64,000 nt of DNA, taken from assembly GCF_900091415.1 (NCBI RefSeq), contig NZ_FMHU01000001.1, positions 1,860,001 to 1,924,000 of the forward strand, in the 5' to 3' direction. The notes below the pieces were generated by a model. That model was not told the DNA's origin and did no database searches. It worked only from the letters and a program-made list of their open reading frames with translations. Each line of letters begins with the position of its first letter. Positions within the stretch are counted from its first letter, which is position 1. Shown one piece after another: positions 1 to 8,516 of this stretch. This DNA comes from Micromonospora inyonensis (GTDB lineage: Bacteria; Actinomycetota; Actinomycetes; Mycobacteriales; Micromonosporaceae). The position numbers and the translations under genes were made by a program.

Positions 1-114
1 GCCGACGGCTGGGGCCCCTCCGGCGGTCGCGACGGCGTGCACACCGAGCACCTGTCGTACCTGCTCGCCGAGATGCAGGTGCTGCACCGCGCACACCCGG
101 GGGCGAAGTGGTGA
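1..114 (+). CDS. paaC: PaaC C-terminus (phenylacetyl-CoA epoxidase structural subunit), partial
   Basis: Only the last 37 codons are present; the gene begins before the window. The fragment reads through DGVHTEHLSYLLAEMQ and ends in GAKW, which matches the C-terminal tail of PaaC, the structural partner of the di-iron subunit PaaA in the ring 1,2-phenylacetyl-CoA epoxidase. The TGA stop at 112-114 overlaps the GTG start of paaD (GTGA), so the genes are translationally coupled. The call rests on the tail sequence and on paaD and paaE following directly. Confidence 0.8.
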   Translation, partial: ADGWGPSGGRDGVHTEHLSYLLAEMQVLHRAHPGAKW

Positions 115-644
115 CCGTGATACGTGCAGCGCAGCGGTTCCCCGCAGCCGCGGAACGGAAGGCGGCACCGTCGGACGCCAGGGCGGCCGTGGCAGCGGTG
201 GTGGACCCGGAGATCCGGGTGGTCACCATCGACGAGCTGGGCATCCTGCGGTCGGTCGACGAGGACCCGGCCACCGGTCAGGTCGTCGTGACGATCACCC
301 CCACCTACACCGGCTGTCCAGCGATGGACGTGATCCGTGCCGACATCCGCCGGGCGCTCACCGCCGCCGGCCACGCCGACGCGGAGGTCCGTACCGTCCT
401 CAGCCCGGCCTGGAGCACCGACTGGATCTCCGACGCGGGTCGGGCCAAGCTCGCCGCCGCCGGCATCGCCCCGCCGGCCCCGGTCCGGGCCGACGGTCCC
501 GTGCCGCTGGCCCTGACGGTCCGCTGCCCACGGTGCGGGTCACCGGAGACCGAGCAGGTCAGCCCGTTCGGCTCCACCGCCTGCAAGGGGTTGTGGCGCT
601 GCCGGTCCTGTCTGGAACCCTTCGACCACCTGAAGGCGCTGTGA
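111..644 (+). CDS. paaD: PaaD, phenylacetyl-CoA epoxidase accessory (MIP18/DUF59 family) protein
   Basis: A protein of 177 residues. The N-terminal half is a MIP18/DUF59 domain (around residues 20-105, with PTYTGCPAMDVI). The C-terminal half ends in a zinc-ribbon-like pair CPRC...CRSC. PaaD (PaaJ) is thought to help maturation or iron-sulphur loading of the phenylacetyl-CoA monooxygenase complex in the aerobic hybrid phenylacetate pathway. The GTG at 111 overlaps the paaC stop; an in-frame GTG at 108 is also possible. The stop overlaps the paaE start in the same GTGA fashion, so paaC-paaD-paaE are one translationally coupled string. Confidence 0.93.
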   Translation: MTVIRAAQRFPAAAERKAAPSDARAAVAAVVDPEIRVVTIDELGILRSVDEDPATGQVVVTITPTYTGCPAMDVIRADIRRALTAAGHADAEVRTVLSPAWSTDWISDAGRAKLAAAGIAPPAPVRADGPVPLALTVRCPRCGSPETEQVSPFGSTACKGLWRCRSCLEPFDHLKAL

Positions 645-1756
645 CTGTCACGATCACCCGCCCGGTCCGTCGCCGGCCGGTTTTCCACCCGCTGCCGGTC
701 GCCGCCGTCGACCGGCTCACCGACGACGCAGTGGCGATCACCTTCGCGGTGCCCGGGGAACTGCGGGACACCTTCGCGTTCCGCGCCGGCCAGCACCTCA
801 CCGTGCGGCTGCCCGACGGCGGGGCCGACGACGCCGACGTGCGCCGGTCGTACTCGATCTGCTCGACCCCGGACGACCTGGCCCGGCACGGGCGGCTGCG
901 GATCGGGGTGCGCGAGGTCCCCGGCGGGGCGTTCTCCACCTTCGCCTGCGGCGCGCTGCGCTCCGGCGACACCGTCGAGGTGCTGCCGCCGCTCGGGCAC
1001 TTCACCACGGCGTTCGCGCCGGACCGGGTCCGCCACTACGGCGCGGTGGTGGCCGGGTCGGGGATCACCCCGGTCCTCGCGCTGGTCGCGACCGCGCTGG
1101 CCGTCGAACCGGCCAGCACGTTCACCCTGGTGTACGGCAACCGCACGGCGAACACCGTGATGTTCGCCGAGGAGCTGGCCGACCTGAAGGACCGTCACCC
1201 CACCCGGCTGCACTTGGTGCACGTGCTCTCCCGGGAGCAGGGCGAGTCGCCCCTGCTCTCCGGGCGGGTCGACGCCGACCGGCTCGGCCGGCTACTCGAC
1301 AGCATCGTGCCTGGCGCGGTGATCGACGAGTGGTTCCTCTGCGGCCCGTACGGCATGGTGGTCGACGCGAAGGCGGTCCTGGCCGACCGGGGCGTCCCGG
1401 CGTCGGCGGTGCACACCGAGCTGTTCCACGTGGACGCACCACCGGAGCCGCCACGCCGGGCGGTCGACGCGCCGGGGACCGGTGCCGAGGTCACCATCCT
1501 GTTGGACGGCCGGGCGTCGACCTTCACCATGGGACGCGAGCAGCGGGTGCTCGACGCCGCCCTGAAGGTGCGGGGCGAACTGCCGTACGCCTGCAAGGGC
1601 GGGGTCTGCTCGACGTGCCGGGCGAAGGTCGTCTCCGGTGAGGTGTCGATGGCCCGCAACTACGCCCTCGAACCGGACGAGGTGGCCGCCGGGTACATCC
1701 TGACCTGCCAGTCGTCCCCGACCACCGACCAGGTCGTCATCGACTACGACGCCTGA
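641..1756 (+). CDS. paaE: PaaE, NADPH-dependent reductase of phenylacetyl-CoA epoxidase
   Basis: A 371-residue ferredoxin-NADP reductase fusion. It has a flavin-binding barrel with RSYSICS near residue 69, an NAD(P)-binding domain (GSGITPVLAL, then FLCGPYGM), and a C-terminal plant-type [2Fe-2S] domain with CKGGVCSTC near 317-325 and the last cysteine in LTCQSS. It passes electrons from NADPH to the PaaA di-iron centre. The GTG at 641 is inside the paaD stop (GTGA); the frame stays open to 533, but the overlap and family length favour 641. It is the last gene of the paa string and its 3' end overlaps the convergent DUF559-type gene by 13 bp. Confidence 0.95.
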   Translation: MTVTITRPVRRRPVFHPLPVAAVDRLTDDAVAITFAVPGELRDTFAFRAGQHLTVRLPDGGADDADVRRSYSICSTPDDLARHGRLRIGVREVPGGAFSTFACGALRSGDTVEVLPPLGHFTTAFAPDRVRHYGAVVAGSGITPVLALVATALAVEPASTFTLVYGNRTANTVMFAEELADLKDRHPTRLHLVHVLSREQGESPLLSGRVDADRLGRLLDSIVPGAVIDEWFLCGPYGMVVDAKAVLADRGVPASAVHTELFHVDAPPEPPRRAVDAPGTGAEVTILLDGRASTFTMGREQRVLDAALKVRGELPYACKGGVCSTCRAKVVSGEVSMARNYALEPDEVAAGYILTCQSSPTTDQVVIDYDA

Positions 1757-2661
1757 CCGGTCGACCACCGCCGGTCCGGTCCCCAGCGCCGGTGGTGGGT
1801 CGCGTCGGCTAGCAAGAGGGTTTGGCGGACCTCTCGGACTATGTGATCCGGGCGGAGGTAGAGGTCCCGATCGGTGAAGTAGCGCATGGTCCAGCCACGG
1901 GCCGACAGCCAGTTCATCCTGGCGCGGTCGCTCCGGAGGCGCTCGCGGGTCAGGTGGGACCCGCCGTCGTACTCGACGCCGACCTGGTGGGCGCGGTAGC
2001 CCAGGTCGAGCCGGAAGGTCCGGCGTCGCCACTCGTCGCTGATCCAGATCTGCGGCTCGGGGGGAGGCAGGCCGCCGTCGACGAGCACGAGACGTAGCTG
2101 GCTCTCCTGCCGGCACTCCGACCTGGCGTCCGCCAGGGGTACGAGTTGTCGGGCCTGACGCACGCCGCGCAACCGGTCGTGTCGCCTCACTTCCCGCTCA
2201 AGGTCACCCAGCCGGCAAGCGCCGGATCGCAGCGCAAGATCGAGGATGGGCAGAGCCTCGATCCGCCGTAGCGTGCGGGCCAGGTCGATGGCGCAGCGGG
2301 CGGCCGGGGCGACCGGTACGCCGGAGACCATCACCGGATCGGGTACCGGCAGCACCACCTCGTGAACGACCACCCCGGTGATTTTCGGGACGACCGACCC
2401 GGCCGGCACGATCACGTGCAGGTCATCCTGCGACACGTCACCGAACCCGTGTAGGTGGGCTCCGGTGTGGAAACCGACCACCGCCCCGGCCGGCAGCCGC
2501 ATGAGCATGGCCCGCAACTGCTCGCCAGGCTCGCGGTTCGAGCCGGTGTAGATCCCCCGGGTCACCCGGCGAAGGCGTCCGGCCTCGACAGCGTGCCGCA
2601 CGGCACCGCGGGTGTTGCCGGCGGAGCGCAACTCCGGATAGCGATACAGGTCATCGGCCAC
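1744..2661 (-). CDS. DUF559/Vsr-fold domain protein with AbiEi-like N-terminus
   Basis: About 305 residues from a GTG at 2661. The N-terminal part (ELRSAGNTRGAVRHAVEAG, then GRLRRVTRGIYTG) looks like the winged-helix domain of AbiEi-type antitoxin-like proteins. The C-terminal part contains VEYDGGSHL and RGWTMRYFTDRDL, typical of the DUF559 nuclease-like (Vsr-related) fold. Such proteins are abundant in actinomycetes and their role is unsettled. No partner toxin gene lies beside it, so an abortive-infection function is not supported. The frame is open up to 2742, but the residues before 2661 are glycine-rich, and a GAGG precedes the GTG. Confidence 0.75.
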   Translation of the reverse strand: MADDLYRYPELRSAGNTRGAVRHAVEAGRLRRVTRGIYTGSNREPGEQLRAMLMRLPAGAVVGFHTGAHLHGFGDVSQDDLHVIVPAGSVVPKITGVVVHEVVLPVPDPVMVSGVPVAPAARCAIDLARTLRRIEALPILDLALRSGACRLGDLEREVRRHDRLRGVRQARQLVPLADARSECRQESQLRLVLVDGGLPPPEPQIWISDEWRRRTFRLDLGYRAHQVGVEYDGGSHLTRERLRSDRARMNWLSARGWTMRYFTDRDLYLRPDHIVREVRQTLLLADATHHRRWGPDRRWSTGQAS

Positions 2662-2754
2662 ACCGCGATCCTCACCGCTCCTCCCACCCCCGACGCCCCA
2701 CCTGTGGACAACTCCGCCCCCTGTGGAAAACCCCCTGATCACCCCCCACCCCTG

Positions 2755-2940
2755 CTACCCCCACCCCACCCCACCCCACCCCCACCCCACCCCCGCCCCA
2801 CCCCCACCCCCACCCCACCCCCACCCCGTCGATCATGGACTTCGGGCACCGCCCAAACCTCACAATTGCCGCTAGTCAGGCGCCACGAATCCATGATCGA
2901 CGGAGTGGGGGGAGGGGGAGGGGGGAGGGGGGTGGGGTGA
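2755..2940. repeat. Low-complexity C/G tract enclosing a 13-bp inverted repeat
   Basis: A run of CCCCA units on the left (about 2755-2826) is mirrored by GGGGAGG units on the right (about 2903-2937). Between them a perfect inverted repeat, CGTCGATCATGGA at 2827-2839 and its complement at 2890-2902, encloses 50 bp. The structure could extrude a cruciform and the G-rich strand has several potential four-run G tracts. It fills the gap between the DUF559 gene and the decayed ATP-grasp gene, and reading frames in it are compositional artefacts. Confidence 0.75.
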
Positions 2941-3772
2941 GGAGCGGGGTGAGGAGGCGGGCCGGGTCGACGGTGGCGGGCCGGTCGCTGACCTGACCGT
3001 CGCCCAGCTCGATTACCCGCCAGACCCCGTCGTAGCGTGGTGCCAGATCGACCGTGACGAACGGCAGCGCCAGCGCGGCGACGAGCGGCGCGACAGTGGC
3101 CAGGTCGGGGTCGGCGACGGGTGGTCGGTCCGGGGTGTCCGGGTGCGGGCCGACCAGTACGCACCGACCGCCCAGCCACCAGGTCCGGACCTCCGCCGAG
3201 GTGAACCGCTCGAAGCGGCGCAGTACGAACCCGCCGACGAAGTCGTCCTCGCGCAGCTCGCGGAACCGGCGGGCCACCGCCCAGGCGGCCTCGGGGTCGT
3301 CCAGGTCGGGGATGAACGCCGCCTCGGCCCAGTGGTGCTTCATCGACTTGCAGTAGTCACGGAGCACCGCCGGGCCGTCGCCCAGCTCGGCGCGGGCCCG
3401 GTCGAAGGCCGCACGCGCGTCGCCTGCGGTCCAGGTCGTCGCGGGGGTCACCGACGCCAGTTCCGGGTACCAGCCGGGCAGTTCGTGCGCCCGCCGGTAC
3501 TGCGCGGCTCCGGTGCGCAGGGTGACGCCCCGGGCGGCCAGCGCCTCCGCGAAGGCCGGCTACCGCTCGGCGCGGAGCATCCAGCCCCGGTAGACCGCCT
3601 CGCCCGCCTCTGGCAGGCGCCGCAGCGCGGCAGACGCGTCGCCCCGGGCGAGCGCGTCGTGGTCCACCACCGCGACCGGTACGCCGGCCTCCTGGGCGGT
3701 CGTCGCCTCCGGCGCGAAGTGCGGGTCGGGACGGTGGGCGCGGAGCGGGTCGGCGGGTACCAGCAGCAGCAT
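2876..3772 (-). pseudogene. ATP-grasp (R2K/DUF4343-like) protein, broken by an in-frame amber codon
   Basis: One continuous minus-strand frame is cut by a single TAG at 3560-3562. Upstream it begins MLLLVPADPLRAHRPDP and runs to GWMLRAER; downstream it resumes with PAFAEALAARGVTLRT and continues through KSMKHHWAEAA, VRTWWLGGRCV and RYDGVWRVIELGDGQVS. The last motif is typical of R2K-type ATP-grasp proteins. No base has been gained or lost, so one substitution (probably TAC to TAG) explains the break. The C-terminus runs into the neighbouring low-complexity repeat, so the original stop may also have gone. An alternative start is the ATG at 3799. A sequencing error cannot be excluded. Confidence 0.75.
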
Positions 3773-3846
3773 CCCGCCATCCTCGCCGGACGCCGCCACC
3801 TCGGAGCGTGGTCACCGGCGGCCGCGTCGCGCCGGAGTCACGCAGG

Positions 3847-4166
3847 TCAGCTGGGGGCCTTGACCTGACCGTCGTAGGCGATGCTGCGCCACAGGTCGAA
3901 CTGACGGTCGTTGCCGACCAGGGGATTGCCGGCCGATGCGACGGCGGCGTGCACCTCCTCGTCGTTGCGCAGTTGCCGGAAGTAGTCGGGGATGTTCAGC
4001 GCGGGGTGCGGGTTGCTGGCACTGGAGGTCGCCGCGGTGTGGTGCCAGAGCACGCCGATCGGGTTGAACGAACTGCCGGCGAGCCGCCGAGCCAGTTGCC
4101 GTGCTCGACCACCTGGACCCCGGCGGTGCGGAGTACGTCGGCGAGCCAGGGAGTGGTGGCCATCAT
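3847..4166 (-). pseudogene. N-acetylmuramoyl-L-alanine amidase fragment, frameshifted
   Basis: The minus strand starts at MMATTPWLADVLRTAGVQVV and reads HGNWLGGSPA. It then needs a frame change near 4070-4085 to continue as NPIGVLWHHTAATSSASNPH, the zinc-binding entry motif of amidase_2-type peptidoglycan amidases. After PHPALN the sequence is no longer amidase-like (IPDYFRQLRNDEEV...) and stops at 3847, far short of a full domain. A frameshift plus an internal deletion fits best. The source could be a prophage or secreted lysin. The family call rests on a short motif. Confidence 0.55.
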
Positions 4167-4254
4167 GCCTCCGGCGGGTCGGCGCGGCGGCCGGTCAGCG
4201 CGCCAGGGTCGGCTGAGGATCTCTCGGCAGGCATGGCGAAGATCGTAAGGGATC

Positions 4255-4467
4255 GATGCGTTGTGGAGAGCGGGCATGTCCACCCGAGAGATCGCGCCCC
4301 GGCTGGTCGTGCCGGTGCGCACCGTCGAGAACCACCTTTACAGGATCAACACCAGACTGGGAATCAGCAGCCGGGCGGAACTCGCCGACGTGCTGGGCGA
4401 CTACCGGGATCGCCCGGATCGCGTGGGCGACGAGGGTACGTCGGAGCTGTCCGGTCCAGCGGGTTGA
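4255..4467 (+). pseudogene. LuxR-type HTH tail, 5'-truncated
   Basis: The peptide GMSTREIAPRLVVPVRTVEN followed by HLYRINTRLGISSRAELADV is the four-helix LuxR/NarL DNA-binding domain. Nothing upstream in this frame supplies a sensor or receiver domain; the DNA before 4255 belongs to the amidase remnant on the other strand. A 68-codon reading frame from an ATG at 4261 exists, but it is best seen as the surviving end of a larger regulator. Together with the two pseudogenes to its left it marks 2.9-4.5 kb as a decaying region. Confidence 0.6.
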
Positions 4468-4549
4468 CCGACTGGGGCCTACGGCGGCCTGGGTCACCCT
4501 GGTCGGAGGGGCGTGCCGGTGATCGAACGACCGACGTAGGCTCGCAGGT

Positions 4550-5740
4550 GTGAGTGTGAGCCGGGAGATCGACGACATCCTGCAGCGCGGCGCGGACGGC
4601 GGGCGGATCACGCCCGAGGAGGCGCTGCTGCTCTACACCGAGGCGCCCTTCCATGCCCTCGGCGAGGCGGCCGACGCGGTACGGCGGCGGCGGTACCCGG
4701 ACAACATCGTCACGTACCTGATCGACCGCAACATCAACTACACCAACGTCTGTGTCACCGCGTGCAAGTTCTGCGCCTTCTACCGCGCGCCGAAGCACCG
4801 CGAGGGGTGGACCCACCCGACCGAGGAGATCCTGCGCCGTTGCGGCGAGGCGGTCGACCTGGGCGCGACGCAGGTGATGCTTCAGGGCGGCCACCACCCC
4901 GACTACGGCGTCGAGTACTACGAGGAGCTGTTCTCCTCGGTGAAGAAGGCGTTCCCGCAGCTCGCCATCCACTCGATCGGGCCGAGCGAGATCCTGCACA
5001 TGGCGAAGGTCTCGGGGGTGAGCCTGGACGAGGCGATCGCCCGGATCAAGGCCGCCGGGCTGGACTCGATCGCCGGGGCCGGGGCGGAGATGCTCCCGGA
5101 GCGACCCCGCAGGGCGATCGCGCCGTTGAAGGAGTCGGGCGAGCGCTGGCTGGAGGTCATGGAGCTGGCGCACCGGCAGGGGGTCGAGTCGACCGCCACC
5201 ATGATGATGGGCACCGGCGAGACCGTCGCCGAGCGGATCGAGCACCTGCGGATGATCCGCGACGTCCAGGACCGGACGCAGGGCTTCCGTGCCTTCATCC
5301 CGTGGACGTACCAGCCGGAGAACAACCACCTGAAGGGGCGCACCCAGGCGACGACCCTGGAGTACCTGCGCCTGGTCGCGGTGGCCCGGCTCTTCTTCGA
5401 GACCGTGCCGCACCTCCAGGCGTCCTGGTTGACCACCGGCAAGGATGTCGGCCAGCTGGCCCTGCACATGGGGGTGGACGACCTCGGCTCGATCATGCTG
5501 GAGGAGAACGTCATCTCCTCGGCCGGCGCGCGACACCGGTCCAACCTGCACGAGCTGATCGGGATGATCCGGTCGGCCGACCGGATCCCGGCGCAGCGGG
5601 ACACCCTCTACCGTCGGTTGACCATTCATCACACTCCGGCGGACGACCCGACCGACGACCGCGTCGTGTCGCATTTCTCGTCGATCGCCATTGCGGGGGG
5701 CGGGGTCGGCCGTCCGCTTCCTCTGGTTGATGCCCAGTGA
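4550..5740 (+). CDS. mqnC: Cyclic dehypoxanthinyl futalosine synthase (radical SAM)
   Basis: A 396-residue radical SAM enzyme. The cluster motif CVTACKFC lies near residues 68-75, preceded by RNINYTNVC and followed by MLQGGHHPDYG and HSIGPSEI, all characteristic of MqnC. The enzyme cyclises dehypoxanthine futalosine, a middle step of the futalosine route to menaquinone. Start is the GTG at 4550; a second in-frame GTG at 4556 is possible. The last 20 or so residues are glycine-rich and less conserved. It stands alone, but menaquinone methylation, reduction, prenyl-tail synthesis and complex I genes follow within 23 kb. Confidence 0.93.
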   Translation: MSVSREIDDILQRGADGGRITPEEALLLYTEAPFHALGEAADAVRRRRYPDNIVTYLIDRNINYTNVCVTACKFCAFYRAPKHREGWTHPTEEILRRCGEAVDLGATQVMLQGGHHPDYGVEYYEELFSSVKKAFPQLAIHSIGPSEILHMAKVSGVSLDEAIARIKAAGLDSIAGAGAEMLPERPRRAIAPLKESGERWLEVMELAHRQGVESTATMMMGTGETVAERIEHLRMIRDVQDRTQGFRAFIPWTYQPENNHLKGRTQATTLEYLRLVAVARLFFETVPHLQASWLTTGKDVGQLALHMGVDDLGSIMLEENVISSAGARHRSNLHELIGMIRSADRIPAQRDTLYRRLTIHHTPADDPTDDRVVSHFSSIAIAGGGVGRPLPLVDAQ

Positions 5741-6023
5741 ACGGTCGGTAATCATCGCCCTTTTCGGGGTCGACCGAACGGGTAGTGGTTGTCCGGCGGG
5801 AGGGTTGATCGCTGTGACCATTGGGACCACTGTGAACTGCGGATCCGTCCGGCAAGCGCATCAATTCGGACAATCCTTAAGTGATTCTTAGGTAAGCAGC
5901 TCACCCCGGTTTCCCGAAGGGGTGGCGGGGGCGATCGTCGACCGATAACGTGCGGTCGGCGGCCCCGGGCGGACGTTGTTCCCGGGCGCATCCTCTTCCC
6001 GTCTTCCATGGGGGAACGTCTTC

Positions 6024-7217
6024 ATGATCTTCCGTAACCGAGCGCTCACGCGGGTCGGCGCTGCCGCGCTCCTGGCCTCCGGCGTGTTCACCGCGCTCGG
6101 CGTTCCGGCCCGGGCCGCCGGCACCGAGACCGACCTCTCCCTGGACGTCGTCGGCACCCGGGTTGCCGCCGGTACCGCCGGGAAGGTGGCCTTCGCCAAG
6201 GTCACCAACAACGGCAAGAACACCCCGAGCGCCCTCTCGATCAACGCGGACCTGTCGAAGCTGGACACCAACAAGGCCGTCCCCGTCCCCGCGATGTCCG
6301 ACTGCGACCTGGACGTCGCCGGCTGGACCTGCGACGTCCCGGCAGAGCTGGTGCCGGGTCCGGGCGAGACGACCGAGATCCCGGTGGTGCTCTTCAAGCA
6401 GGACGACATCGAGGGCACGTACAAGGCGTCGGTCACCTTCACCATCACGTCCACCGACGACACCGACGCCAGCAACAACAGCAGGACCGCCACGATCGAG
6501 CTCACCGACGAGAGCGGCCCGGACCTGCTCGTGCTCGCCGGTGACGTCAAGCAGGCGGTCAAGGTCGGCGAGGGTGGCGAACTCAGCATCGTCGGCGACC
6601 TGCACGCCGGCCAGACCGGGATGCTCCAGTACTTCGTGGTCAACCAGGGCGACCAGGCGACCGCAGGTCTCACCGTCACGGTCAAGCTCCCCAAGGGTGT
6701 GACCTTCCCCGAGGTGGAGCCGGATTGCGAGTACGACGCGGCAAAGACCGAGGCCGTCTGCACCTACCGTCAGCTCCCGTTGGTCCCGGCGGACGAGGAC
6801 ACCGGCGGGAACGACGACGTCATCTCCGGCGGTGACTTCTTCCACCTGCTCTCGGTCGGCGCGGACGTCAAGGCCGGCAGCCTCACCGGCGGCAGCGTGA
6901 CCGTCGAGCCGATCGTGGCGAAGAGCGCCCTGCGGGGCACCGCCCGGGAGGCCACCAAGTTGCCGGAGAACATGACCGGCATCCGGGCCACCGACGTGGA
7001 CGCGAGTGACAACACCGACGGCTACGCGGTCGTCGTCGCCGCCAAGGGCGGTTCCGGTGGCGGCGACGGGGGCAGCCTGCCGGTGACCGGTCCGCAGGCG
7101 GGCCTGATCGGCGGTATCGGCGGCGCGGTCCTGCTCGCCGGTGGCGCCATGTTCCTGGCCGCCCGTCGTCGCCGGGTGGTCCTGGTGACCCCGAGCGACG
7201 AGAAGTCGACCGTCTGA
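6024..7217 (+). CDS. Secreted cell-wall-anchored protein with LPXTG-type sorting signal
   Basis: A 397-residue exported protein. A signal peptide (basic start [10 protein letters not shown], hydrophobic core, ARA-AG cleavage region) is followed by two Ig-like/CARDB-style beta domains ([11 protein letters not shown] and [13 protein letters not shown]). The C-terminus has LPVTG near residues 352-356, a glycine-rich membrane segment and a RRRR tail, the classic sortase signal. No catalytic motif is seen, so a surface structural or adhesive role is an inference. The ATG at 6024 is preferred over an ATG at 5976 because it places the signal peptide at the N-terminus. A perfect hairpin terminator follows. 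The 283-bp gap upstream (5741-6023) is AT-richer and presumably holds the promoter, but no -35/-10 pair is clear. Confidence 0.85.
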   Translation: MIFRNRALTRVGAAALLASGVFTALGVPARAAGTETDLSLDVVGTRVAAGTAGKVAFAKVTNNGKNTPSALSINADLSKLDTNKAVPVPAMSDCDLDVAGWTCDVPAELVPGPGETTEIPVVLFKQDDIEGTYKASVTFTITSTDDTDASNNSRTATIELTDESGPDLLVLAGDVKQAVKVGEGGELSIVGDLHAGQTGMLQYFVVNQGDQATAGLTVTVKLPKGVTFPEVEPDCEYDAAKTEAVCTYRQLPLVPADEDTGGNDDVISGGDFFHLLSVGADVKAGSLTGGSVTVEPIVAKSALRGTAREATKLPENMTGIRATDVDASDNTDGYAVVVAAKGGSGGGDGGSLPVTGPQAGLIGGIGGAVLLAGGAMFLAARRRRVVLVTPSDEKSTV

Positions 7218-7263
7218 CGGTCGTCCTCAACCGGCCCGTGCGGGCCGTCTACATAACGCACCG

Positions 7264-7301
7264 CAGTGGGGGCGGGATGGGTGACCATCCCGCCCCCACT
7301 G
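7264..7301 (+). terminator. Perfect 17-bp stem-loop terminator
   Basis: CAGTGGGGGCGGGATGG at 7264-7280 pairs perfectly with 7285-7301 across the loop GTGA, followed by TTT. It ends the LPXTG-protein unit and isolates it from the menG unit. Confidence 0.8.
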
Positions 7302-7378
7302 TTTCCAGGCGCGGTCCCGTCCGGACCGCGGACCATCCCGCCCGGCCTTCGTGTGCACCGGGCTGGCAGAGTGGGGGA

Positions 7379-8089
7379 GTGAGCCGTACCCCGCAGGGCC
7401 ACCGCGCCAGCCTGGACAAGCAGCCGCACGAGGTCGCCGCGATGTTCGACGGCGTGGCCGCCCGTTACGACCTGACCAACACCGTGCTCTCCTTCGGCCA
7501 GGATCGGGGGTGGCGGCGGGCGACCCGGGCCGCGCTGGCGCTGGAGCCCGGCGAACGGGTGCTGGACGTGGGTGCCGGCACCGGGGTGTCCACCGAGGAA
7601 CTGGCCCGCAGTGGGGCCTACGCCGTCGGTGCCGACCTGAGCCTGGGCATGCTCGCCGCCGGTCGGCGGGTGCGGCCGGAGGTGCCGCTGCTCGCCGGGG
7701 ACGCGCTGCGCCTCCCCTTCGCCGACGCCACCTTCGACGCGGTGACCATCTCCTTCGCCCTGCGCAACGTGTCGGATCCGGACGCGGCCCTGGGTGAACT
7801 GGCCCGGGTCACCCGGCCCGGCGGCCGGCTGGTGGTCTGCGAGTTCAGCACCCCCGTCAACCCCGCGTTCCGCACGCTCTACCTGTCGTACCTGATGCGG
7901 TCCCTGCCGGCGGTGGCCCGGACGGTCTCCAGCAACCCGGACGCCTACGTCTACCTGGCCGAGTCGATCCGGGCCTGGCCCGACCAGCCGGCACTGGCCG
8001 CGCGGATCGGTGCTGCGGGGTGGGGCCGCGTGGCGTGGCGCAACCTGACCGGCGGCATCGCGGCGCTGCACCGGGCGGTTCGCAGCTAA
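7379..8089 (+). CDS. menG: Demethylmenaquinone/ubiquinone-type C-methyltransferase
   Basis: A 236-residue class I SAM-dependent methyltransferase of the UbiE/MenG family. It shows [20 protein letters not shown] near residues 22-41, the SAM motif DVGAGTG near 63-69, and [13 protein letters not shown] with [15 protein letters not shown], both UbiE hallmarks. It would add the ring methyl group to demethylmenaquinone, the last step of menaquinone synthesis. The GTG at 7379, preceded by GGGGGA, matches the family start; the frame is open to 7238 but that stretch crosses the upstream terminator. It sits between mqnC and the MenJ-like reductase. Confidence 0.9.
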   Translation: MSRTPQGHRASLDKQPHEVAAMFDGVAARYDLTNTVLSFGQDRGWRRATRAALALEPGERVLDVGAGTGVSTEELARSGAYAVGADLSLGMLAAGRRVRPEVPLLAGDALRLPFADATFDAVTISFALRNVSDPDAALGELARVTRPGGRLVVCEFSTPVNPAFRTLYLSYLMRSLPAVARTVSSNPDAYVYLAESIRAWPDQPALAARIGAAGWGRVAWRNLTGGIAALHRAVRS

Positions 8090-8149
8090 GCGCCCTCGTG
8101 TTCCGTGTTATCCGTTTTAGCTGCTCTTTGTCCCCGTATGCTGTCCGCC

Positions 8150-8380
8150 ATGACGGGAGCAGACGAGGCGTACGGGGTCACCGCGGACGAGGACGACACG
8201 CGTGAACTCGTCGCCCAGCTTCGGCAGCTCGCGGGCGCCGACCCGGCCACCGTCCGGCAGGTGGTGCTGGAGGTGTTGACGGCGCTGGACCGGGTGGCCG
8301 GCGGGGCGCTGCGCGACCAGTTGCCCGAGGCGATCCGGCTCGACGCGGGGCTGGACAGGGCGGCTCCCGGTCATCCCTGA
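8150..8380 (+). CDS. Small hypothetical protein
   Basis: A possible 76-residue protein from ATG 8150 (MTGADEAYGVTADEDDTREL...). It is acidic at the N-terminus, with a predicted helical middle (ELVAQLRQLAGADPATVRQV). No family was recognised. It fills the gap between menG and the MenJ-like gene on the same strand. The frame extends to 8105, but those codons would overlap the likely leader. It could be non-coding; codon third positions are GC-rich as in its neighbours. Confidence 0.4.
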   Translation: MTGADEAYGVTADEDDTRELVAQLRQLAGADPATVRQVVLEVLTALDRVAGGALRDQLPEAIRLDAGLDRAAPGHP

Positions 8381-8416
8381 GCGTTCACTCAGACTCCCGA
8401 CACCCCCCTCCAGGGA

Positions 8417-8434
8417 GGTTAGGGTCACCTAACC
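8417..8434. promoter_or_regulatory. 18-bp inverted repeat, operator candidate
   Basis: GGTTAGG-GTCA-CCTAACC, 7-bp perfect arms, about 83 bp upstream of the MenJ-like start. The half-site TTAGG resembles DtxR/IdeR boxes, but the spacing is shorter than the 19-bp iron-box consensus, so the regulator is unassigned. Confidence 0.45.
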
Positions 8435-8461
8435 CTGGGTGAGGGTAAAGACGGTCATAGA

Positions 8462-8510
8462 CTCCTCCCCGACTGGCTTGTGAAGCGTTTCACGAGCGTA
8501 TGGGGAGGAG
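8462..8510 (+). promoter_or_regulatory. Leader hairpin that would mask the Shine-Dalgarno
   Basis: CTCCTCCCC at 8462-8470 is the exact complement of GGGGAGGAG at 8502-8510, which contains the ribosome-binding site of the gene starting at 8517. The intervening sequence holds a second inverted repeat, GTGAA-GCGT-TTCAC, at 8480-8493. In RNA this could close the RBS in a long stem. If the transcript starts downstream of 8470 the hairpin cannot form. Confidence 0.5.
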
Positions 8511-8516
8511 GCCCGG

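Noticed and set aside
2740..2960. Short reading frames in the C/G tract
   Set aside because: Translations are Pro- or Gly-only low complexity produced by the repeat.
8417..8434. IdeR/DtxR iron box
   Set aside because: Half-sites resemble it but the spacing is 4 rather than about 9 bp, so it is listed only as an unassigned operator.
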